In this document: positions 30,771 to 42,679 of the stretch, piece after piece
How the letters are laid out: the number at the start of each line of letters is the position of its first letter
How positions within the stretch are numbered: position 1 is the stretch's first letter
Assembly: GCA_020744425.1 (NCBI GenBank)
Contig: JAGMUV010000027.1
Location: 930,001-994,000, forward strand
Reading direction: 5' to 3'
Length of the DNA stretch: 64,000 nt
Source: Dactylonectria macrodidyma
Lineage: Eukaryota; Ascomycota; Sordariomycetes; Hypocreales; Nectriaceae
Position numbers and translations under genes: made by a program
The notes under the pieces: model-generated
The model's input: the letters and a program-made list of their open reading frames with translations, nothing else
What the model was told of the DNA's origin: nothing
The model's database searches: none

Positions 30771-32625
30771 CCATTACGCCGGTGGTTAGAGAGGGGCAGC
30801 TACGTAAGATTCGCTAAGCCTATTCTAGAAGCGTCCAATACTCGGTTCCGAGCCCTAATAATCTGTCTCGATCCAAATGCCTGAATTTCTCTTATACCCT
30901 TTAATCCGTCTCTTACTATTTGACCTGTCCTTTTCCAATTCTGGAGCCTGTCTGATGACATACAGACCACTCTCATCCGCCGCCATTGGCGAAGAGTCCA
31001 CCTGCCTTAAGACGTTCGGTGTAGCTAACCTACCAGCTGCGGGCAACCACAGGTATAGGTAGAGGGTTGGTGCTGAAAAGAAAAGGCGAAGACGGAGGAT
31101 AATTTGCTCTCCGTTGTTTGGAGGACCTTGCGCGCCTTCCAATACCTCCGTTTGCCTTGGTTCTGAAGGCAGTCGCGAGGTCCGGCTGAGCGTGGTGACC
31201 AGCTTTTGCAGAGGAAGATGAACTCTCCTAAGGTCTTCTCTGTGCCTGTTAAGGCCCCGATGGGGCGTTGAAGGCAAAAGCGTGGTCGGGTGGCCTGAAA
31301 AATGCCCCTCCACTAGCAAACCACTAACAGCTGCAGAAAGGGGAAATTTTTTTCAGGGGAGAGTTCATCAGGGGATAGTTTTATTGGGGTTGCCTCACGG
31401 GGCACCCCTATGTGCACCGCCGGCGGTGCAACTATGATCCGTTATGTAAGAGGCATACGTGTGTGTGTGTGTGTGCAAAGGATATCTCTCTTGCACACAC
31501 AGAAACAGCATTTATTCATGCAATTGAAGAAAGAGGATGATTTGTTGTATATGCAGCTATTCAATGTATCATATTTGATCTATTGGCAACGTACCAGTCT
31601 GCCCAAAGCCGTGAAGAACACACAATGCCTCATCGTAGCACCACGGCTATCACGATGCAAGTGAATCACTTCATATCGTGCAATACATAGAGCAGGGCTT
31701 TACCTCTTGGAAGAAGCTCTCTATTCCTACCTCAAATATTATCGTGAAGATGTATAACCGCAACCAAAGCCAGCGTCAGAACCCTCCAGACATCCCCATC
31801 GCTGTAGATAATACAGCAACACCAGCAGGGCCATTGACAATAAACAGTAACAACCAGTTTGTTCTACGGCCTATTACCAATAACCAACAACACAGCTCCC
31901 AGCCCGCCTTCCTCATACATCAACAGTTCCATTCCCTGTTGAGCATTGGAGGTCTGCTACTACCTTGCCAACAGATCCAACCTCTCCCACTATGCTCTAT
32001 GCAGACCCCCAAGCACTTACAAGAGCTCAAGCCACTCAATATCCTCCTCGAGGGCAGCCTGTTACCACAGAGGTGCTGCCATTTGGATATCAGCTCAGGG
32101 GAGAGTGGCATATTAGGTATCTCAATGACGTTCTTCATCAACGGCAACAGCGCCTTCTTCCAGATGCAACCCCTATGTGGACTCATAATTGACTTCAAAC
32201 TCTTGATAATTCATATCGTAATATGAACATCACGGTTCCAGGCACGATATGGCCAACAGCTGCTGTAGGGATGACCTCTAACTTACCAAATCTCCGGGCA
32301 ATAGAGGGATCAGGGATTTACATTTAGAACGTTGATCGAAATGGGTATGTTCAGTGGATATGGCAGGGAACACAGTGATATCATGGAATAGTTCAATGAA
32401 TGCAATATCATGTTGTTGTTGCTGCATCTCTGGTTATCTTGTAAGTGACTACTGAGCCTACTTAACCCTACATATGAACTCAGCCACCACCTTATCAAAT
32501 CAAGCCATTAGATCACCACAAATATACTCGGAGGTTCGCCTTTTCTTTTTCTTTCTAATGACATATAATAATTGCATTTCCTATTACTCCTGCAGGTATT
32601 AGTGTGGGGGGTTCCTATCTCCATA
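30771..32625. other. Gene-poor region with palindrome and (GT)8
   Basis: No supported gene. It holds an 18-bp perfect palindrome (31413-31430) and a (GT)8 run (31459-31475). A 182-codon frame at 31678-32226 has low-complexity Asn/Gln content and no recognisable domain. Confidence 0.4.
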
Positions 32626-34232
32626 CTATCTCTCCTGTAATTCGAGGTCTCTCTCAGCAGCATCCCATATATCTTGCATACCTCGCCGCCCTGAGAAAGG
32701 CTGCTCTGCCATCTCTATCCCTACATTATTCTCAACCCGCTCGTTCTCAGCTTTATCCCAATCAAGATAACTCATCATCTCCTCCTTAGTCCAGTCTCTG
32801 GTGCCGTTTCCCACCTTGCAATGACTCCCCATTTGCTTGTAGTTAAGGCACCAGTCATACTCTGCTTTGCTATAACGTAGAGGCAGCCCCATGGCCTTCC
32901 GGTATTGTTGGTTAGTCTTGTAGGCTCCCCGAGGCAATGTAGCAAACCAGGCCTCTCGTGCTTCTTTGTATCGTTGGAAGATAGCACGGGGATCATCAGC
33001 TCGTAATGCGGGCACTGCTATTGCATTTGCTGTAGTAACAGTTGCTGGTCTGGCTGCTGGAGGAGATAGCACATGAGTTGTTGTATGTGTTGTCGTATGT
33101 GTTGTTGTATAGGCTATAGTCTCGGATACTACAGAGGATCCTGATGGGGATAACGGGGATAGTGAGCGGGTTATAGAGCGAGTAGATGTATGTGTTGTTG
33201 CATGTGTTGTCGTAGATGTTTGGGTAGGAGCCTGCAATAGATGTTCGTAACGTAAGGGGCATGCTTTAGAGTTCATCTTGTGGCCTTGTATACCACATCT
33301 CGAACACTTTGGCGGTGCCTTTGGTTGTACTGCTTTCTCAACAGCTTCAAATGCACAAGGCTCACGTTGTGTGCTTGTTGGTGGCAGCGTTGAACTAGCT
33401 GCTAGACGATCAAACTGCTTATGAGGCTCAATAATAAGCTAGGGGATTCCTGAGCGTTGGAGATGCCAATGTGAATGGAAATGATGTAGTTGAAGGGGTT
33501 GATTCTGCCCCAGCAAAGGCTGAAGGGTATGAGCACAAGGCAGACTGAGAGTCTTAGAGAAGACCCCTGTACACACAGGAAGTTCTTTCAATAGTCGTTC
33601 CCGTTGAGCCTCAACCTTCCGTAGGGCTTCATGTGAGATCCAACCACGGATATTGCTGTACAATACCCCAGATAGTTGAAGAGGTGTATTGGTATGCTGC
33701 CTGGCTTGGTTTGCCTCGAGTTCGGTAAGCTAGTTTGATACAACAAGCCTGATGATCCTCCAGGCCTCAAAGAGGTCAACTTGCGAGGTTTTCAAGAGGG
33801 ATTTGAGAAGCTGATGAATGCCCTCGCACCGTGATGTAACATATTGCTCAAAGTGAAGGCATTGGCTAACCCACGCCTTGACAAACCTCTGCTTGTAGAG
33901 ATCTAGCCAGGTCTCCATGATATACCGGTAGCCGACCTCGTTGATGTAGTCAGGGATATAGCGCTTTTTAAAATTCTCAAGCCTCTCGTTGTAGATATCC
34001 TCAGTCGTTGAGGCTACAATCTCATGCCAAAAGCCATATAACTCCTTCCACTCTTCATGCCCTCGAGGATTGCATTTCTCTCGAGTAAATGCGGGCATAC
34101 AATAGCTCAGAACTGCTTTGTTGATATGCCATAAGCATAACATCGAGGTTGACTCAGGGAAACAAGAGAAAGAGGAAACAGCATTCATACAAGCAAGGCA
34201 GCGATCTGTAAGTATCACAGATGGAAGGGCTA
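32626..34232 (-). pseudogene. MULE (Mutator-like) transposase, C-terminal half
   Basis: Read from 34232 downward. ALPSVILTDRCLACMNAV is the MULE DDE block, normally TDRDLA, so the conserved Asp is Cys here. MLCLWHINKAVLSYCMPAFT and a C/H-rich region follow. After stops comes IRGWISHEALRKVEAQRERL, with LPVCTGVFSKTLSLPCAHTL. A zinc knuckle (PKCSRCGIQGHKMNSKACP) lies near 33275-33310. The tail has DDPRAIFQRYKEAREAWFAT and ends ERDLELQER. Stop codons separate the pieces. The N-terminal half is cut off by the pogo element starting at 34233. Confidence 0.8.
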
Positions 34233-36411
34233 CCATGCAGTACCCACCTAACGGTAATACCCACCTACCGGTAAGCAAAAATAAAATTTCCTCATACAAA
34301 ATGCCCAACTTCACTTGCACAGTGCTTGGCCAAAATTGAAGTTATTTACATGAAACAAGCTGTGTCTTATTGAGAGTTTCATGTTGTTTCATATTATGAT
34401 ATTACTTTTTACATTACAGAAGCGGTTTGGTCGCACGGGCCTAATGTATAATTTCTAAAAACGCCTCGTTCAAGAATCGGCTTCCACCAAGTTTCATCGA
34501 ATTTTTATCTGCACTAACCTTCCGTAATCACCTCGAAAATGCCCCGAATGTCTTATACAGAGAATGGCGTTGTCGAATCCTTACTGGATGTCACAGATAA
34601 CGGCCTCTCCCAGAACCAAGCCGCCCAGAAGCATGACATCCCCCAGACGACTCTCTCAGACCGATTAAGAGGCCTACCGTCAAAGTCCGAGGTCATCCAG
34701 CCTGCCCAGCTGTTATCCAAGTCTCAGGAGTCCAGATTAGTCACCTGGATACTGAGACAAGAGGCCTTGGGCTATGCTCCATCCCACAGTCATGTTCGCG
34801 CCACCGTCGCGGCCCTCTTGAGACAACAATGCCGGGAAAGGCCTATCGGTGTACACTGGGTAGCCAGGTTCATGAAACGACATTCGACCCTAAAGACGAA
34901 GATAGGGAAACGTCAGGAGGCATCGAGATTCAATTCTTTTACTCCAATGGCCGTCAATTGGTACTTTGATATCCCGGAAAGCGAGTATGGCTGGATCAAG
35001 CCTGAGAACACAGTTAATGTTGATGAGGGCGGTATCATGGCTGGATTTGGTGAGTATTTATCGTTTTTGTCATAAAACTCACTAATATATTCCGAATACA
35101 GGCTTGGATTCTTTGGTTATCGGCAGTAGCGATCCCAAGAGGAAGGCCTTCCTCAAAGGCTCTCAGTCCCGCGCTTGGACTAGCTTTATCGAAGCCGTTA
35201 CTGCAGATGGCCGTCTTCTGAAACCAGGGATTATTTTCAAAGGCAAAGAGCTTCAGCAACAGTGGTTTGTCGATGAGTTCAAGAAGATAGCTGACTGGTA
35301 TTATATCACTTCTGAGAACGGCTGGACCGACAACCGTATCGCAGTTGAGTGGCTCAAAGAGGTCTATCTACCTCAAACCCAGCCGGCAGATGATTCTGAT
35401 GCCAGACTTATTATATTAGATGGCCATGGAAGTCATGTATCTGCGAGTATGTACCTGGTCTGAATCATACATCCCGCTGACCTAAAACTCAGGATGAGTG
35501 GATGGCTACCTGCTTCTTGAACAACGTATATTGCTGTTACCTGCCGGCTCATTGCTCTCACGGCCTACAACCGCTGGATAATGGCGTTTTTAATGCCTCC
35601 AAAGCTTCATATCGCAAAGAACTCCAAAAATTGGCAAGCCTGACCGATTCTGCGCCGGTGGATAAGGTCAACTTCATTAAGGCTTATGCCAAAGCCAGGG
35701 AAGCGGGTATGACTAAGAAAAACATACTCTCAGGCTGGAGAGTGAATGGGAATTGGCCAATTTCACGACGGAAAGCCCTCATACATCCAGAGATTCAGCC
35801 AGACAAGAAGGAAACTACGCCTGCATCAGAGGGCCTCAGTGACGGACAACGCGACTCTGATAATACGCCAAAGACCAGCCGTCATATCAGAGATCTGGGA
35901 AAGACCGAGAGCCCTTCAACCAGAAGACGGTATTCTGTGATATCGAAAGGGTTTGAAGCCCAGGAGTCAAAGATAGCCTCGCTGAGCGCAAGAGTCACCA
36001 GTCTGGAGGAGGAAGTCGGCCGGTTGAGTAGAGGCAAGAAGAGGAAGGCGATACCCAATCCCAACAAGAAGTTCATGACATTGGCCGAGGCTCTAGTGGC
36101 TGGTGAAACTACTTCCGAGCCAAACCAGGCAATTGAAGAGACAGGGGCTGTTGAGGATGTGATTGAGGTGGGAGGGATGCAAGAGGATGGAAGTTCAAAT
36201 TCGGAGGCGGAAGAGTTACCCGTCGTACGCACCCGCAGCGGCCGTGAAGTAAAAAGACCGAGAAAATATTAAAATTCATTCAGTTCTAACCCGAATTCTG
36301 GAAATAAATTTATTTGTACAGTTTTTGTTAAGTTTTTCCCATGAGGTTGAAAAAGTGAATTTTCTATGGGGAAATTTTTTTTTTGCTTACCGGTAGGTGG
36401 GTACTGCATGG
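34233..36411 (+). mobile_element. pogo/Fot1-type element A (2179 bp) inside the MULE
   Basis: Ends share CCATGCAGTACCCACCTA and are flanked by TA on both sides (34231-34232 and 36412-36413). The left end carries two tandem CCCACCTA(A/C)CGGTAA units and the right end one. It encodes one transposase (34539-36272) and lies in the MULE gene on the opposite strand. Organisation and transposase match element B at 57665-59896. Confidence 0.9.
34539..36272 (+). CDS. pogo/Fot1 DDE transposase A, 543 aa
   Basis: Three exons: 34539-35049, 35102-35442 and 35493-36272. Intron 1 is GTGAGT..ATACAG. Intron 2 (50 bp) appears to start GCGAGT and end CTCAG, a GC..AG intron. This choice gives exon 2 the same 341-bp length as in element B. 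The N-terminus has a psq-type HTH (NGLSQNQAAQKHDIPQTTLS) and a CENP-B-type second HTH. Catalytic acids are in NVDEGGIMAG, IILDGHGSH and LQPLDNGVFNASK. The C-terminus has a coiled-coil-like segment (SLSARVTSLEEEVGRLSR) and a basic tail. The frame is open, so activity is plausible if the GC donor is used. Confidence 0.9.
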
Positions 36412-38626
36412 TAATAGGAAAGCATTAAGGCGCCAGGCTCTAGGCGACATATCTGGGAATAGCCTCACTCAGCAACCGCAATAGCGAAAAAGGACTCGAA
36501 AGGGCTGCTTAGACTGTAACCTACCGCTATGTATTGATGGAGATTGTTGGTACCTTTGGCATACCCAAAATCTATAGGGGAATAGAGTACATTGAATCTT
36601 AGTATATGATTCGATTATTCTAGTGGGCCTATAAGCCCTGATTGGCTTTACCCCGCCCTTGGCAAAAATGGAGCCCATTGGCAGTTGATGGGATACCTTT
36701 ATCCGGCTGGAAAGCCCATGGTCTCCCTCAACCTAGATATTTCATCTTCCAAGGCCTTGTTTCTACGAATGAGTTCTTGGATGGTCTTGAGCTCTTCCAA
36801 CTCCCGTTCGAGTGTTTCGATTTTCTCTTTCGTCCTTGCTCGATTTGGGGTGCCTTGTGATGGTGTCAAGATTGACACGCTTCTTGTGCCTTGAAGGTGT
36901 CTCAGTTAATACGAAGGCAACACCTCAGTCGAGCAGTCGCATCGTCCTTACACTTGCGCTTTGTAGCCTTGGCTGGTTCTGCAGAGGATGATCTTGCCAT
37001 TCTCTTGGAGGTGTCTTGTGTGAGTGTGATTGACAGATCGCTGGGACTGCAGTTGATTACGGTATCGGCCGTAGTATGATGGGGGATCATGGACTGCTAG
37101 TACAGGGATCAGTTGCAGATAATCGACTGGAAACGGGAGGTTTAACATATATCGGTCTCGGCCAGCACGTTTTTCCTCTTACTCGATGTGGCACTCGAGC
37201 TTGTACAGGCGCTCCACCCAATGTGTTCGGCCAGTTTGCGAGAAGTCTCCTCAGCGGAGATAGATTCCAATGTCTGACACGGAGAGCTTCACGCAATGCC
37301 ATCGAACTCAAAAGAATCATCACCAGGTGTTATGCTCGCCTTTCGATGACCAAAAGGCACTTCCACCGCTCGGAAACTACATCCCCAAGGCTCACATGCC
37401 TCGCAAGTGCGATTCTGCCGAGGCTGCGTAGCTTTGGCCTTGCAGGCCCGGTTGCTAGTGGACATTAACACGCATTGTCCCTCCAAGTTACTGCGAATCT
37501 CAGCGTGGGAAAGGCGGCAAACAGCGCCCGACAGCTGTACGGAATATTTCTAGAACAACGCCCCACACCACAGAGTGGTCACTCTATTTGCCTCATTGGG
37601 TGGGTGGAAGGCGGGACGGGCTGACTTCCTACACCGCTGTGAGGCGGTCAGCGAAGAGCCAAGCAATGAAGCGGAGCGTCTTTGCGGGCGTACATGACTC
37701 CAGAGTCTGGAGGCCTCCGTGTGTTACCCCGTCGCGCATTAAAGAGCGGCCACATTGCAATTTGGTTCAGGCGCACAACAGGCAGCAACGAGGCAAATCT
37801 CAAATTGCTACACCGGCATGGGTCTTACACCGGCATGACTTTTTAGAGCCGCTGATTGGTCCATCCCTTTTTGTTAGTACGTTTAGATTCTGCCAACAGC
37901 TCCCGTTGTACTCCGTACCTCAAGCTAAGTTCTCCACAATCGCGACGATAGACGTGACGTGTTTTTAGACCCCCCGCATTAACGCCGTCATTATGTCTCG
38001 ACCCCCGATCTAGCTCAGTAAGCAACCAACGACGACGAAACTATCAATTGCACCCTCGGAAGCGACAGCGGCAGAACAAATCTGATAGTTCAAGCCCATC
38101 TTCGTCTGATAGCACAGGGACAAGCATTAGCTGACACTATGGCGTCGGAGACGATGAGGCCCTCTATAATGCTTTCGCCTCGTACCCAGAAACCTTCACG
38201 ACAGTTCCACAGCCCCATGGATCGCGTGGGCTGAACGAGCCACCATGGGAACTGCGATTTGATCAAGAGATTCAGCTATCGAATGACTTCCCAACCCGAG
38301 GGAGACCGTCACAATGAGTAAGAATACCTATACCATGCCCGGAAATCGACCAACTACCTTCCCACTCTCCAGCGCAACCATCACAAGAGCAATCCAACAA
38401 GGCCCCAGTTTCAGTCCGCCCTCAGGCTAGTGCGCGAGGTGGTTGGGACAGATCGGAGGCTTACCCTCGACCTCGTCCGGTCATACGAACGAGTCCGCCA
38501 ATGGCTTGAGATATGGGGCTACTCGCCGCTCAGTTCAAATACATTCGAATCACCTCCGCCATCCTCGCCTCCCCGAGACGGGCAATCTCCCGCTATCGCC
38601 TCGCCGCCCTCGCTCGACCACTCCTC
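36412..38626. other. Decayed sequence without a supportable gene
   Basis: The first 100 bp may continue the MULE frame on the minus strand: across the removed pogo element it reads RAWRLNAFLLALPSVILTD. Further right, a minus-strand frame near 37290-37486 (NRTCEACEPWGCSFRAVEVP) has Cys pairs. It runs into another frame (LREALRVRHW) as if frameshifted. No family is assigned. Confidence 0.4.
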
Positions 38627-38740
38627 GTCGACTTTTCGGAGTTTTCCAGCCAGCAGTTACATGGCCTGGACGAAAGCCAAACGTCTAAATCTCGACCTTG
38701 CACAGCCTCTACAACCTCCTCCACCAAGCCTAGAATGTAA
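38627..38740 (+). pseudogene. hAT transposase N-terminal fragment
   Basis: Reads VDFSEFSSQQLHGLDESQTS, then TASTTSSTKPRM and a stop. It matches the N-terminus of the hAT transposase at 14349-16531 (VDVSEFSSRQLNDLDQSQTP .. TASTTSSTKPRT). Only this short piece survives. Confidence 0.75.
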
Positions 38741-39046
38741 CGGGTCAGGCCCACTTGGCTGGCGGCTCTGCCGCCAAGCCCGAATCCTTCTCCACAGCGC
38801 CATCGAGTTGATTCTCGAATCTTCTGTATTAAAGAAGATATAACGCGTCTTCATGCACCCAGTTTGTATTTAGATTCTTTCCTTTCTTCATCTTGAAAGT
38901 AAACAGCATAGGGACTAGTTAGTTGAATCAACTCACTAGCGGCCTTTCACATGGACTATAACCTGAGCAAGTGGGCATTGCCAGTAGTAGATATCAGGAG
39001 TGCTGAGCAAGCCAGAACTGCGATTGGGGGACTTGGATGGAGGCTA
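38741..39046. other. Non-coding stretch left of the solo LTR
   Basis: No gene seen. Confidence 0.4.
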
Positions 39047-39312
39047 TGTCAGGGCTGGTTACATACAAGGGAGTGAAGAGGTCGGCACACTGCTATTTGG
39101 CAGCTAGATAGTAGATTGATAGGTAGGTGGTCTAAGGTGACGGTACTGATCTCTGACTCTCTCTCTGACCTAGCTCTAACAGCTGCTCTTTATGCTGCCG
39201 GGCCTGACTAGGCCGGCGGCTTCCATCGGCTTCTGCCGGCGCCTGCGGCCCGGCTAGGACCTCTTCCGGTCTCAGCTACGTCTCGGCCGGCTGTGCCCTT
39301 TGGCTCCTGACA
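39047..39312. mobile_element. Solo LTR, 266 bp
   Basis: Starts TGTCAGG and ends CCTGACA, the short inverted ends of an LTR. It is flanked by a perfect 5-bp duplication GGCTA (39042-39046 and 39313-39317). No internal retrotransposon sequence is present, consistent with recombination between two LTRs of one element. Confidence 0.75.
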
Positions 39313-39656
39313 GGCTAAGCGGACAGGAAATATTTGACATCGATGAAGTTATTATTGACAGCAAGAGCATATTTGGCAGCAAGATTAGAGAACCTGAGAG
39401 CCCTGCCAAGGAAGGGTCATGAAGGATGGGCATTCCCCTTAAGGCTCACCGCAGCCGAGATACCCTAAGAATATCTTATTTCTTAAAGCGCTCCTGTTCA
39501 TTAAATTGTCAGTTGACCAATTAGTGAATTCAAGTGACTGACCGAACTGGGTTCTCTAATTACGCTACGTCTCGATTGACGCTGTTGGAATGAGGATAGA
39601 AATGAGGCAAGGATCACGATCATCGTGAACGACCACAACTAGCATCAGGCAGCCGG
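39313..39656. other. Non-coding stretch
   Basis: No gene or repeat recognised between the solo LTR and the LINE 3' fragment. Confidence 0.4.
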
Positions 39657-39935
39657 ACGGTGCACCATCTGCTCGCAGCAAGGCCCCTCCATGGGGACTT
39701 CGCTGCATACCACGAAAAATTCAACCACGACGACGCGCGAGTGATCTGCTCGTGCGGTCGACACAAAGCACCTGACCATGTCTTCTACTGCAGAAAGGTA
39801 CCGCCGCGGTGTCGAATGAGGCTCGCCACCTCACCGACTGCAGCGGTCAACCTCGTAACAGGTAGAAGCTTTGATAAGTTCATCAGGGTGGCGAAAACAA
39901 GCGCCTTCTTCGAAAAGATTTGTCCCTGTCACTAG
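39657..39935 (+). pseudogene. LINE ORF2 C-terminal fragment
   Basis: Reads HHLLAARPLHGDFAAYHEKF, then VICSCGRHKAPDHVFYCRKV and ends SAFFEKICPCH. This is the zinc-knuckle-like C-terminus (CxC..H..C) of Tad1-type LINE proteins. Sequence up to about 40290 may be its 3' UTR. Confidence 0.75.
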
Positions 39936-40462
39936 ACGGGGCAGACCCGAGACGCACTCGCGTCACCTCCACTTCCCTTCATTCTCTCATCTTCTCATCT
40001 GTCCCTTCTCTTCAATTACTTGGACTCGGCCAGATGAAGGATGCTGCAGCACCCTTCATCCGACCGAGACCACCTAAGGCCGCCTTGTGCAGCCGCGCCA
40101 AGGGTCTCTTCCCAGCCTTCCCTCTCCCTGTCGGAGATGGGTTCATACAGCGGCTACTACTGTCACAGCCGTGCTTGGTCATCCCGCTGACGGGTAACAA
40201 GCTTGAAACAATGCGCCTTCGTGCCGATGATATGCTGGATAGAGGTCTGTTTTGCATTTTACGGAGAATGTTTTGAGAGGGAAGTTCCAATTTCGCGTCG
40301 CGAAGATGTTAGCACAACCCCACCTTTGAGCATTGCGCAGATTTTAGCATTAGAGACTCTAGCTCAGCACGCCCTGTGCCCCAATAGGGGACTTTACGGG
40401 CCTCGCGGCCCTCGGACGAAAAATATACATACATTCATACATACCGTGCATGCCGCACCGTC

Positions 40463-40943
40463 ATGCGCAACAGACTAATTCTACGTCTACGTGAACAAGG
40501 CTGGCCTGAACATCTGGCCCGATGGGCTGGATCCTTCATGCGTAATCGGTCTGCTCGCGTTAGATACCAAGACACCGACCGTCACACCCTCCTCTCCCCT
40601 CCAGTGCGGCCTCCCTCAGGGGTCGCCTGTGTCGCCAATCCTTTTTCTGCTCTACACGGAACCTATCTACCGATTAAGCAACACCCTAGGCCGGTTCGGC
40701 TATGCAGATGACACAGGGATCCTGTGCACAGGTGACACAGTGGACGAAACTGCGGCGGCGGCATCAAGGTCCGTCGAAGAACTGGTCCGTGGGGCGCGGC
40801 AAACGGTGTATCTTTCGACCCAAAGAAGACGGAAGTCATGCACTTCTCTCGCAGCAAACTCAAGACCGCTCCGGCGATACGCCACGGTGATGTCGTGGAA
40901 CATCCTGAAGCGGCTCTACGCTGGCCACCTTGTTAATATGTAG
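40463..40943 (+). pseudogene. LINE reverse-transcriptase fragment
   Basis: Two overlapping frames give QGWPEHLARWAGSFMRNRSA, then CGLPQGSPVSPILFLLYTEP and FGYADDTGILCTGD. YADD is the RT active site and the LPQGSP block is RT motif B. A frameshift near 40560-40600 and another near 40800 break it. The 5' and 3' parts are missing. Confidence 0.8.
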
Positions 40944-41179
40944 CCCCTCTCCCTGCTCTGCACCGAATCGCTTGCAATCTAGCGCTAAATCTGCACCCGG
41001 CGCATTTTTGCGTCTGCTAAAATTGTCCTGTTTCATGCTGACAATTTTAATCTGCGCTCCCGACTGCAGTTGAAGCTGACCTGCATTAAAATCGTCTCAC
41101 ACGCGCCCGCACCTGCTCCGACTCAGCAGACTTCGTCTGCAACGTCCTGTGAACATTGAACGACGCTAATAGGGCTAAC
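40944..41179. other. Leader of the LisH gene fragment
   Basis: No coding seen. It contains ACAATTTTAATCTGCGC-like stretches and probably includes promoter or 5' UTR of the truncated LisH gene. Confidence 0.3.
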
Positions 41180-42190
41180 ATGTGTGCCATGGACGGTTCC
41201 GTTGGTGGTGGCTCGCCCATGGTGAATAGCCACGAAGTTGCGCCAAAAACCGCTCCGAGACAGCTTCAGGCAAATGGCAACAACCGAACCTTGCTGAACA
41301 CTTACATTTACGACTACTTCCTCCACTACGGTATGCTTGACTGCGCGTGCGCCATTCTCAACAGCGACTCCAAGGTCAAGGTCCAGAAGCATAGCCGTGA
41401 CAGTTCTCTGGGGAAGAAAGGAGGCTTGCTAGGTAATGACCTGGGGCGCGGCTCCATCGACCCTGGTTTGGACTCCAATTACCCAGAGCATGTTCCTGCT
41501 CCGAATGTTCCCAACCTGTCGCCAGACATCTGTTTTCTATATGAATGGTTCTGCCTCTTCTGGGACATATTCAATGCTCGAACGGACAAGGGTGCAAGCA
41601 GTCAAGCGAACCATGTCAGTCATCTACAGCTATTGTCTTTCGCAATACTCTTCTGGTTTGGTCGTATAGCTAACACGGTGCACAACAACAGAACAAGCCA
41701 ATCCCGAACGCTAGCTGCTCGCAGCCCCAAGATTCCCAACTGGTGCCGTACGCTCCTGACGGCACCACCCTCAAGGCTTTCTACAACTCCGGCGAGATGG
41801 GTTTAGGTGACATGGCGTCCGGGACTCCTGGTGCTGAAGCTAGCAGTGGAAGCCATCGGGCCCTGCAAGAGTATCAGATTCAGCTGCTATGGATGGAGCA
41901 ACAGAATAAGAAAGAGCTTATAAGGACGCGGCAAGACGCGAGTGGTCTGCTTGGAAATGACGAAGTGCCTGGTGGTCGGGTCAGTCCAGGGGCCACGGGA
42001 GGTCCAGCTGGACCGAATGCTCGGCCTTTCCAAGGTGTTCCTCTGCAGAAGGCAAGACCAGAAGCTTCGTATAATGTCGCCGACCAGATGGAATGTGGCA
42101 CTCGACGGATGAGCAGCACAGGCGTGGGCTCCCATCTTCCCAAAATTTCCCAATCTCGGGGTTCTCCTAACTCCATCAACTTCACACACC
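41180..42190 (+). pseudogene. 3'-truncated LisH-domain gene resembling fungal SOM1/Flo8
   Basis: Exon 1 (41180-41614; ATG at 41180 or 41189) and exon 2 (from 41692) are joined by a 77-bp intron (GTCAGT..CAACAG) in phase 0. The LisH-like segment is LLNTYIYDYFLHYGMLDCAC. FLYEWFCLFWDIFNARTDKG and QEYQIQLLWMEQQNKKELIR follow. This order resembles the SOM1/Flo8-type regulators that act downstream of cAMP-PKA in filamentous fungi. Only about 300 codons are present. The frame leaves family-like sequence at about 42185 (SQSRGSPNSINF), where a BED-finger transposon piece begins on the other strand. It is therefore a broken copy or captured fragment. Confidence 0.6.
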
Positions 42191-42447
42191 TTGGTATATA
42201 AGTCGATCGATTGCTGAGATTGATCCTGCCGGCTAGAGAGCCCGATCAGAGATGGATGATTATTCCTTATGTGGCGCCGCGCATTGCCCTTATAGCCATC
42301 CTTCCATGGCTTCGCCGTACAGTATAAGCAGACATATAAAGTGCGAGGCTTCGCCTTCTCTTTCGTGAAAAATCTCTCAATATCGATGAAGTCGGGGGCG
42401 GAAACATAAGTCGCTACTAAACAGTTACTATACATCATACTACTCAA
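42191..42447 (-). pseudogene. BED zinc-finger N-terminus of a transposase
   Basis: Minus strand reads DIERFFTKEKAKPRTLYVCL, then YCTAKPWKDGYKGNARRHIR and NNHPSL. The C..C..H..H spacing is that of a BED finger. The frame soon runs into the antisense of the LisH fragment, marking the breakpoint. Confidence 0.6.
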
Positions 42448-42679
42448 AGTAGATATAGTTAATTCTCATTTTATTCTAAATAAAAGGTGATCAACGTCAC
42501 AGAATGGCCTAAATGACAAGGTTAAATTTTTATTACTTATCGCTGAAGTCATATCCGCATATCTGAAGAAAAGAGAATACCGTTCCTGTCTCTCCAATTA
42601 GCTGACGCTCTCTCCTTGGAAACCCTCATCGCAACTGCCTTAGGTGCAGACACCTCATACCGGGCCCAGCATAGGCTCA

